Translations under genes and position numbers: made by a program
Part shown: piece after piece, positions 58,155-64,000 of the stretch
Position numbering within the stretch: the first letter of the stretch is position 1
Layout: the number at the start of each line of letters is the position of its first letter
Assembly (NCBI GenBank): GCA_020637635.1
Contig: JACKKB010000004.1
Location: 1 to 64,000 of the forward strand
Length of the DNA: 64,000 nucleotides
Direction: 5' to 3'
Origin: Albidovulum sp.
Lineage (GTDB): Bacteria > Pseudomonadota > Alphaproteobacteria > Rhodobacterales > Rhodobacteraceae
The notes under the pieces: model-generated
What the model was told of the DNA's origin: nothing
What the model saw: only the letters and a program-made list of their open reading frames with translations
Database searches by the model: none

Positions 58155-59858
58155 ATGGAACTTGAAGGAACGGTCAAACGGGGGGCATTCGGCAGAACGG
58201 TTGCAATGCGCTCTGCGACGGCTGCCATCGAGAGGTTCCGCCGCGAGGAACGCGGTTCGCTGGTTATCTTCGGCCTCTTCATCTTCTGCTCGATGCTGGT
58301 GCTTGCCGGCGTCGCGGTGGACCTGATGCGCTTCGAGGAACGCCGCACGCTCTTGCAGAACACCGTCGATCGCGCCTCGCTCGCTGCCGCGAGCCTGCAG
58401 CAGACGCTGCCGCCGAAGCAGGTTGTCATCGACTACTTCACCAAGGCCGGCCTCACGCCGCCGTCCGAGGACGACATCACCGTGGTCGACGGCCCGAACA
58501 ATACCTCGCGCAGCGTCACCGTGAATGTCTCCGAAACCATGCCGACCTGGTTCATGAAGATCGCCGGTGTCGAGACGCTCGGCGCGCCCGCCCGGTCGAC
58601 CGCCGAGGAAAGCGTCGGCCAGCTCGAGATTTCCCTCGTGCTCGACGTGTCCGGCTCGATGGCAGGCTCGCGCATCAACAAGCTGAAGCCCGCCGCCAAG
58701 AACTTCGTCGACAAGATCTTCGACTCGAGCGAACCCGGCAAGGTCTCGATCTCGATCATTCCCTACGCCACGCAGGTGGCGCTGCCCGACAACATGATGA
58801 GCTACCTGAACGTGACGCAGGAGCACACGTTCTCCAACTGCATCGAGTTCAGTCAGGCCGCGGGTGACTTCGACACGCCGGCGCTTTCCTTCGGAACCGG
58901 CCCGTTCAGCCGCGTCTACAAGCGCAACGGCCATTTCGATCCCTGGGGGTACAGCCCCTACTACGACGATGCCTCGCCGCCCGAGAGTTACCGCAACTGT
59001 CCGACGGCCTCGGCACGCAAGATCATGCCGTTCTCGGAGGACCGCAACGCGCTCAAGAACTACATCGAGGGCCTCGAAGCCTACGGCAACACCTCGATCG
59101 ACATCGGCGTGAAATGGGGCGCCGCGCTGCTTGATCCGTCGCTGAAGCCCATGGTCCACAGCATGGCCGGCGCCGGCCAGCTTTCCAACAACATGGACGG
59201 GCGTCCGTTCACCTACGGGAACGGCGAGACGCTGAAGATCCTCGTGGTGATGACCGACGGCGAGAACACGACCGAATACCGTCTGCAGCCTGACGTCGAT
59301 CACGGCCAGAGCCTGCTCGTGCGCAACAAGTGGTATCGCGAGAACAATTCCAGCAGCGACGACACCAGCGTCTACCAGTATTCGCTCTGGGATGCGCAGC
59401 GCGGCAAGTACTGGGTCTTTGCCAAGCGCCAGTGGCGTTCGACCCCCTGGGGCAACCAGAGCGGCGACTCCGGCTACAGCGGCTCGCCGCAGGCCGTGCC
59501 GATGAGCTGGCCCGAGGTCTGGGACACCATGTCGATCCGCTATTTCTCCGACGTTCTCGTCGCCAATGTGAGCGGCAACAACTGGCGTTCCTCGGACTGG
59601 CGGCCGGGCTCCAACTCGGAGACGACGACCTATATCAGCAGCCAGAAGGACAGCCGCACGCTTGACATCTGCGATGCCGCCAAGAGCGCGAGCAGCCGCC
59701 TGCGGATCTACACGATCGCCTTCGAGGCGCCGCGCGCCGGCGAGCGGCTTCTCAATTCCTGTCAGAACGCCGGCTTCTACGCGGTCGAGGGTCTCGACAT
59801 CAACAAGGCGTTCGAGGGCATCGTGAACTCGATCAACAAGCTGCGTCTGACGCACTGA
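58155..59858 (+). CDS. TadG-like protein with von Willebrand factor A domain
   Basis: This 567-residue protein has a basic N-terminus and a pilin-like hydrophobic segment preceded by RREERGSLVIFGLFIF. A VWA domain follows with the MIDAS motif VLDVSGSMAGSR and MTDGENTTEYR. The C-terminal part has several Cys residues and a long Ser/Asn/Trp-rich insert. TadG proteins are minor components of Tad (Flp) pili or adhesion machines in the envelope. ATG 58155 with AAAGGTGG upstream is preferred to the TTG at 58149. The two small genes downstream are of the same kind. Confidence 0.85.
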   Translation: MELEGTVKRGAFGRTVAMRSATAAIERFRREERGSLVIFGLFIFCSMLVLAGVAVDLMRFEERRTLLQNTVDRASLAAASLQQTLPPKQVVIDYFTKAGLTPPSEDDITVVDGPNNTSRSVTVNVSETMPTWFMKIAGVETLGAPARSTAEESVGQLEISLVLDVSGSMAGSRINKLKPAAKNFVDKIFDSSEPGKVSISIIPYATQVALPDNMMSYLNVTQEHTFSNCIEFSQAAGDFDTPALSFGTGPFSRVYKRNGHFDPWGYSPYYDDASPPESYRNCPTASARKIMPFSEDRNALKNYIEGLEAYGNTSIDIGVKWGAALLDPSLKPMVHSMAGAGQLSNNMDGRPFTYGNGETLKILVVMTDGENTTEYRLQPDVDHGQSLLVRNKWYRENNSSSDDTSVYQYSLWDAQRGKYWVFAKRQWRSTPWGNQSGDSGYSGSPQAVPMSWPEVWDTMSIRYFSDVLVANVSGNNWRSSDWRPGSNSETTTYISSQKDSRTLDICDAAKSASSRLRIYTIAFEAPRAGERLLNSCQNAGFYAVEGLDINKAFEGIVNSINKLRLTH

Positions 59859-59870
59859 GGATCGCCGATC

Positions 59871-60419
59871 ATGATCACCTTCATGCGACAGGCGTTCCGC
59901 AGGGCGCGCGACGACGAGAGCGGCACGGCGACGATCCCGTTCGTGATCTTCGTGCCGTTCTTCATGACGCTGATGATGGCGTCGCTTGAACTCGGCGTCC
60001 TGATGACCCGCTGGGTGATGCTCGAACGCGCGCTCGACCTCACGGTCCGCGACCTGCGCCTCGGGCACCTGCCGGACATCACGCACAACGAGTTCCGCGA
60101 CAAGGTCTGCGAACGTTCGGCCCTGCTGCCCGACTGCAAGAACGTGCTGCTGATCGAACTGCGCCCGATCGACACCAACACCTGGGAGCCGCTCGCCAAC
60201 GGTCCGATCTGCGTCGACCGCAGCCAGTCGATCCAGCCGGTGACGACCTTCAACCAGGGCGGCGGCGACCAGCTGATGCTGATCCGCGCCTGCGCCAAGT
60301 TCGATCCGCTCTTCGAGACCAGCGCGATCGGCCTCAACCTGCCGAAGGACGGGACCGGCGCCTATGCTCTCGTGACTTCCACTGCTTACGTCAACGAACC
60401 TGCACAGGGCGGAGGCTGA
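59871..60419 (+). CDS. TadE-like pseudopilin family protein
   Basis: This 182-residue protein has the TadE pattern: a short N-terminal part (RRARDDESGTATIPFVIFVP) with Glu just before the hydrophobic segment FVIFVPFFMTLMMASLELGV, then a soluble periplasmic domain with Cys residues (CERSALLPDCKN). It starts 12 bp after the TadG-like gene and ends 1 bp before the next, so the three form an operon. Confidence 0.83.
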   Translation: MITFMRQAFRRARDDESGTATIPFVIFVPFFMTLMMASLELGVLMTRWVMLERALDLTVRDLRLGHLPDITHNEFRDKVCERSALLPDCKNVLLIELRPIDTNTWEPLANGPICVDRSQSIQPVTTFNQGGGDQLMLIRACAKFDPLFETSAIGLNLPKDGTGAYALVTSTAYVNEPAQGGG

Positions 60420-60420
60420 C

Positions 60421-61098
60421 ATGTCCATTCTTTCCCGTTTCCGGCTGGCCGGCAGACGCTTTGCCGACGAAACAAGGGGCTCGATGCCCATCGAAGGCGT
60501 GATCGCGTCGATCTTCGTGCTCTGGTGGTATGTCGCCTCGTTCCAGATCTTCAACGCCTTCCAGCAGAAGAACACCAACCTGAAGGGCGCCTACACGATC
60601 GCCGACATCATCTCGCGCCAACCCGAGGGCACGCCGGTCGATGCTGCCTATATCGAAGGGTTGAACACGGTCTTCCAGTACATCACGCGCGCCACTCAGC
60701 CGACCTGGTTGCGGGTCTCGAGCGTGATCTGGAACGACGCCGACGCCGAGAACAAGGTCGCCTGGTCCTATGGCACCGGCGCCATGCTCGGCTACGACGA
60801 TACGACGCTTCAGACCAAGGCCAACCGGATCCCGACGATGCCGGAGGGCGACTCGATAATCCTCGTCGAGACCTTCATGGACTATCAGCCGATGTTCAAC
60901 GTGGGCATCAACGCGCAGTGGTACCGGACCTTCATCGCGACGCGGCCGCGCTTTGCCTCCTGCGTGGCCTACGACAAGCACGACGGATCGACCCCGGCCT
61001 GCATCTACGATGCCTCGATCGACAGTTCGAACAACAGCCATTCCGATCAGACCAACGCCGACGCCCCGTCCGACATCGACATCCCGCCCATCAACTAG
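60421..61098 (+). CDS. TadE/TadF-like pseudopilin family protein
   Basis: This 225-residue protein again has a pseudopilin N-terminus (ADETRGSMPIEGVIASIFVL), one hydrophobic helix (IASIFVLWWYVASFQIFNAF) and a periplasmic domain with one Cys pair (FASCVAYDKHDGSTPACIYD). It is the third gene of the trio. The main Tad ATPase, secretin and prepilin genes are not in this window. Confidence 0.8.
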   Translation: MSILSRFRLAGRRFADETRGSMPIEGVIASIFVLWWYVASFQIFNAFQQKNTNLKGAYTIADIISRQPEGTPVDAAYIEGLNTVFQYITRATQPTWLRVSSVIWNDADAENKVAWSYGTGAMLGYDDTTLQTKANRIPTMPEGDSIILVETFMDYQPMFNVGINAQWYRTFIATRPRFASCVAYDKHDGSTPACIYDASIDSSNNSHSDQTNADAPSDIDIPPIN

Positions 61099-61177
61099 GG
61101 CGGCGGTGGCCGCTGACGGTGGCAGCCGACGCAACCGCGCAGCCCCGCCCCGGGGGGCCGTCAGCGCACCCCCTGCG

Positions 61178-61765
61178 TCAGGCGGAAACGGCGCGGCGCA
61201 CCATCGCCCAGTAGAGATCGCCGACCCGGTCGCGGCTGAGCCGACCGCCTTCACGGAACCAGGTGGTGACGCCGGTCAGCATGGCGATGAGCGCGAAGGC
61301 GGTGATCCGCCCCTCGGGCACCGAAAAGACGCCAAGCGCCGTGCCCTCCTGCAGAATCGCCTCGAGCCGGTTCTCGTAGTCGCGCCGAAGCCCCTCGATG
61401 GTGCGGAAATTCCCGGGCCCGAGGCTGCGCAGCTCCATGTAGGACAGGAACACGGCATCGAGCCGGGCGAGGTTGTGGCGGATGTGGAAGCGCACGAACC
61501 GTTCAAGCCTTTCTTCAGGCCCGCCCCCTGCCTCGATCGCGTCCCAGGCCGAGATCAGATCGACCATGTGTTCGTGCAGAAGCTCGAACAGCAGCGTCTC
61601 CTTGTCGGGCGTGTAGAGATAGAGCGCGCCGGCCTGAACGCCGACCTCGGCCGCGATCTGGCGCATCGAGACCGCGGCGAAGCCATGGCGGGCAAAAAGC
61701 CTCAGCGCCGCCGCGCGGACCCGCGGGCCGGTAATCTCGGAATGCGAACCTGTCTTGCGCGCCAT
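61178..61765 (-). CDS. TetR/AcrR-family transcriptional regulator
   Basis: This 195-residue repressor has the N-terminal HTH (RVRAAALRLFARHGFAAVSM, QIAAEVGVQAGALYLYTPDK) and an all-helical ligand domain. It is convergent with the TadE genes and divergent from the small lipoprotein gene. The ligand and targets are unknown; some relatives respond to acyl-CoA. The start at 61765 is an ATG. Confidence 0.87.
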   Translation of the reverse strand: MARKTGSHSEITGPRVRAAALRLFARHGFAAVSMRQIAAEVGVQAGALYLYTPDKETLLFELLHEHMVDLISAWDAIEAGGGPEERLERFVRFHIRHNLARLDAVFLSYMELRSLGPGNFRTIEGLRRDYENRLEAILQEGTALGVFSVPEGRITAFALIAMLTGVTTWFREGGRLSRDRVGDLYWAMVRRAVSA

Positions 61766-61873
61766 GGGCAGAGACTATCTGAACGCACGTTCAATACAAT
61801 CCCCGGTTCCGGCCCCGCTTGCCCGGTCCGCCATGACGGGCTAATCTCGCGCCCGTTCCCGGACCCGGACCCG

Positions 61874-62113
61874 ATGCGCCCGCACGCCCCCCTCGTAGTG
61901 ATCCTGTCAGGCCTTCTGGCTTCGTGCGGCGCGCCGCCCCGCCTTGCGCCCGAAGCGGCGCGCCAGCCCTATCCGACGCTTCTGCCGGATGCAGAGATCG
62001 CGGCGCTCCTGCCGCAGGTGCCGGCAACGGACCCCGCCGCCGAGCTTTCCGCCCGCGCGGCGGCGCTGCGCGCCCGCGCCGGGGCGCTGCGCGCGCTCGA
62101 CCCGGGCGGCTGA
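61874..62113 (+). CDS. small putative lipoprotein (79 aa)
   Basis: This 79-residue protein has a lipoprotein signal peptide ending LSGLLASC. A short mature part (PPRLAPEAARQPYPTLLPDA, then AEIAALLPQ and Ala/Arg-rich repeats AAALRARAGALRAL) follows. I do not recognise a family. ATG 61874 opens the frame with the signal; a longer open frame upstream is antisense to the TetR gene. It lies 98 bp before hom. Confidence 0.6.
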   Translation: MRPHAPLVVILSGLLASCGAPPRLAPEAARQPYPTLLPDAEIAALLPQVPATDPAAELSARAAALRARAGALRALDPGG

Positions 62114-62211
62114 GAGTCCCGCCCGCCGGGTCGGTTGCAAGACGGCCTGCGGCAGAGTAACACCCGCCAGATGCTCCGCGATCGGGCGGCGCGCCACGAA
62201 GGGAGACCGAC

Positions 62212-63498
62212 ATGACCCGCCCCCTGCGTCTTGGCATCGCCGGCCTTGGCACGGTGGGCGCCGGCACGGTGCGGATCGTCCAGACCCACGCCGAGCTTCT
62301 GAAGCGGCGCAGCGGCCGCGGCATCGCGATCGCGGCGGTCTGTGCGCGCAACCGCACCAAGAACCGCGATATCGACCTCTCGGCCTATGACTGGGAGGAC
62401 GATCCCGTCACCCTTGCGCGGCGCGAGGATGTCGACGTGCTGGTCGAGGTGATGGGCGGGGCCGACGGGGCGGCGCTCGACGCCACCCGAGCGGCGATCG
62501 CCGCCGGCAAGGATGTCGTGACCGCCAACAAGGCGCTGCTCGCCCATCATGGCCAGGGCCTGGCGGAGGCGGCCGAGGCCGCGGGCCGCCTGATCCGTTT
62601 CGAGGCCGCCGTGGCCGGCGGCATCCCGGTCGTGAAGGCGCTGACCGAGGGGTTGGCCGGAAACGAGATCCGCCGCGTCATGGGCGTGATGAACGGTACC
62701 TGCAACTACATCCTGACCCGCATGGAATCGGCCGGCCTGCCCTATGACGACGTCTTCGAGGAGGCCCGCCAGCTTGGCTATCTGGAAGCCGACCCGACGC
62801 TCGACGTCGGCGGCATCGATGCCGGTCACAAGCTGAGCCTCCTGGCCTCGATCGCCTTCGGCACCCGTGTCGCCTTCGAGGCGGTCGCGCTCGAGGGGAT
62901 CGGACAGATCTCGATCGACGATATCCGCCGCGCCGGCGACATGGGCTACCGGATCAAGCTTCTCGGTGTCGCGCAGCTGACCGGGCGCGGGCTTGAACAG
63001 CGCATGTCGCCCTGCCTGGTGCCGGCGGAGAGCCCGCTCGGCCAGTTGCAGGGCGGCACCAACATGGTGGTTCTCGAGGGCGACAGCGTCGGTCAGATCG
63101 TGCTGCGCGGCGCCGGCGCCGGCGCCGGCCCGACGGCGTCGGCGGTGATGTCCGATGTCATCGAGATCGCCCGCGGCAGCCGCATCCCGACCTTCGGTCA
63201 GCCGGCCGCCTCGCTTGTCGCGGCACCGGTCGCGCGCTCGACCTCGCCGGCGCCCTTCTATCTGCGCATGGAGCTGTCCGACAAGCCGGGCGCGCTTGCC
63301 AAGGTGGCGACGGTGCTCGGCGACGAGGGCATCTCGATCGACCGGATGCGGCAGTATGGCCATAAGGACGCCTCGGCCCCGGTCCTGATCGTCACCCACA
63401 GGACGACCCGCGATGCGATCGACCATGCGCAGAAGCGCCTGCCCGCGACCGGCGTCGTCCAGGGCCAGATCGTCGCGATCCGGATCGAGACCGTCTGA
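62212..63498 (+). CDS. hom: homoserine dehydrogenase
   Basis: This 428-residue enzyme reduces aspartate semialdehyde to homoserine for threonine, methionine and isoleucine synthesis. Motifs: LGIAGLGTVGAGTVRI (nucleotide binding), VVTANKALLAHHG and GIPVVKALTEGLAGNEIRRV. A C-terminal ACT domain (LRMELSDKPGALAKVATVLG) is likely to bind threonine for feedback inhibition. The ATG at 62212 follows GGGAG. The hairpin CTCCCC/GGGGAG at 63502-63520 follows the stop without a T-tract. Confidence 0.96.
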   Translation: MTRPLRLGIAGLGTVGAGTVRIVQTHAELLKRRSGRGIAIAAVCARNRTKNRDIDLSAYDWEDDPVTLARREDVDVLVEVMGGADGAALDATRAAIAAGKDVVTANKALLAHHGQGLAEAAEAAGRLIRFEAAVAGGIPVVKALTEGLAGNEIRRVMGVMNGTCNYILTRMESAGLPYDDVFEEARQLGYLEADPTLDVGGIDAGHKLSLLASIAFGTRVAFEAVALEGIGQISIDDIRRAGDMGYRIKLLGVAQLTGRGLEQRMSPCLVPAESPLGQLQGGTNMVVLEGDSVGQIVLRGAGAGAGPTASAVMSDVIEIARGSRIPTFGQPAASLVAAPVARSTSPAPFYLRMELSDKPGALAKVATVLGDEGISIDRMRQYGHKDASAPVLIVTHRTTRDAIDHAQKRLPATGVVQGQIVAIRIETV

Positions 63499-63613
63499 AG
63501 CCTCCCCGGGCACAGGGGAGTCGGCCTGCCGCGCGGCCGTTAGCGCTGTCGCCCTTGTCGCAGGGTGATGCTACGGCTATTGGGAACCGACCCCAGATTG
63601 CAGGAACCCCATC

Positions 63614-64000
63614 ATGGCCGATGCCCAGGAATTCCACGACCGCTTGCTCTCGCTCGGGCTTGCCCGCGTATCGGAGGCCGCTGCCCATGCCTCGGCCCGT
63701 CTGATCGGGCGCGGCGACGAGAAGGCGGCCGACCAGGCCGCCGTCAACGCCATGCGCGACCAGCTCAACCTGCTCGACATCAAGGGCACCGTGGTCATCG
63801 GCGAGGGCGAGCGCGACGAGGCGCCGATGCTCTATATCGGCGAGGAGGTCGGCACAGGCAACGGGCCCGAGGTCGACATCGCGCTCGACCCCCTGGAAGG
63901 CACGACGCTGACCGCCAAGGACATGCCGAACGCCCTGACGGTGATCGCGATGGCGCCGCGCGGCACGCTTCTGCACGCGCCCGATGTCTACATGGAGAAG
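63614..64000 (+). CDS. glpX: class II fructose-1,6-bisphosphatase, 5' part (3' end outside window)
   Basis: The first 129 residues are visible. They begin ADAQEFHDRLLSLGLARVSE and contain GRGDEKAADQAAVNAMRDQL, VIGEGERDEAPMLYIGE and the metal/substrate motif VDIALDPLEGTTLTAKDMP. This is the GlpX family, which makes fructose-6-phosphate in gluconeogenesis. The gene runs off the window at base 64000. It lies 115 bp after hom, a neighbourhood seen in other Rhodobacterales. Confidence 0.93.
   Translation, partial: MADAQEFHDRLLSLGLARVSEAAAHASARLIGRGDEKAADQAAVNAMRDQLNLLDIKGTVVIGEGERDEAPMLYIGEEVGTGNGPEVDIALDPLEGTTLTAKDMPNALTVIAMAPRGTLLHAPDVYMEK

Noticed and set aside
62114..62211. Riboswitch or attenuator before hom
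   Set aside because: The 98-bp gap has no leader peptide rich in Thr/Ile and no SAM- or lysine-riboswitch-like structure.

Overview
The window is about 68% GC by eye and fully bacterial. The gene set points to an alphaproteobacterium of the order Rhodobacterales (Paracoccaceae/Rhodobacteraceae). Supporting features are a dcw cluster with a long non-coding leader, a DUF1127 gene followed by CCTCCTCCC-loop hairpins (the ccaF1-CcsR arrangement described in Rhodobacter sphaeroides), TTTGCAAA sites in front of prpE, a MaeB-type malic enzyme fused to a phosphate acetyltransferase-like domain, and a hom-glpX pair. No insertion sequence, prophage, integrase, CRISPR array or rRNA was seen, so this is ordinary chromosome with some accessory inserts.

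Layout. 1-5.9 kb: a fatty-acid beta-oxidation block (acyl-CoA dehydrogenase tail, GST-like protein, thiolase, two tandem cupins, FadB/FadJ fusion). 5.9-11.5 kb: sulfotransferase, DMT exporter, acyl-CoA ligase, an M48-like protein without a zinc motif, and a SPOR protein. 11.5-16.1 kb: a tightly overlapping nucleoside-salvage operon, cdd-deoA-deoB-add-upp. 16.3-24 kb: maeB, prpE with a likely short-chain acyl-CoA regulator site, then a hybrid histidine kinase and a sigma-54 response regulator. 24-26.4 kb: ECF sigma factor, membrane protein, periplasmic metal-sensor-like protein, and an EF-hand protein. 26.5-38.5 kb: a mixed region with NUDIX hydrolase, exporters, a fatty-acid desaturase divergent from an XRE regulator, lipocalin, a GlxA-type regulator, meaB, a three-gene cobalt-type nitrile hydratase operon, ada, an ArsR regulator and rpmB.

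38.5-49.5 kb: the first half of the division and cell wall (dcw) cluster on the minus strand, mraZ-rsmH-ftsL-ftsI-murE-murF-mraY, then two unrelated genes (DjlA-like and an EEP-family nuclease), then murD, after which the cluster stops. Its promoter region (49.5-50.2 kb) holds a hairpin with a U-tract, consistent with the sRNA UpsM, and a perfect 20-bp palindrome matching the NrdR box. 50.2-52.2 kb: mrp, then a ccaF1-like gene with five or six CCTCCTCCC-loop hairpins and a terminator. 52.2-64 kb: ABC exporter, DUF2948 protein, murA, tRNA-Thr, glutamate dehydrogenase, a trio of TadG/TadE-like genes, a TetR regulator, a small lipoprotein, hom and the start of glpX.

The most interesting part is 49.5-52.2 kb: an UpsM-like leader RNA, an NrdR-type operator over the dcw promoter and a CcsR-like RNA array lie within 2.5 kb of each other. 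Short tandem repeats with units of 12-17 bp recur at five places, mostly at gene ends or in low-complexity protein segments.
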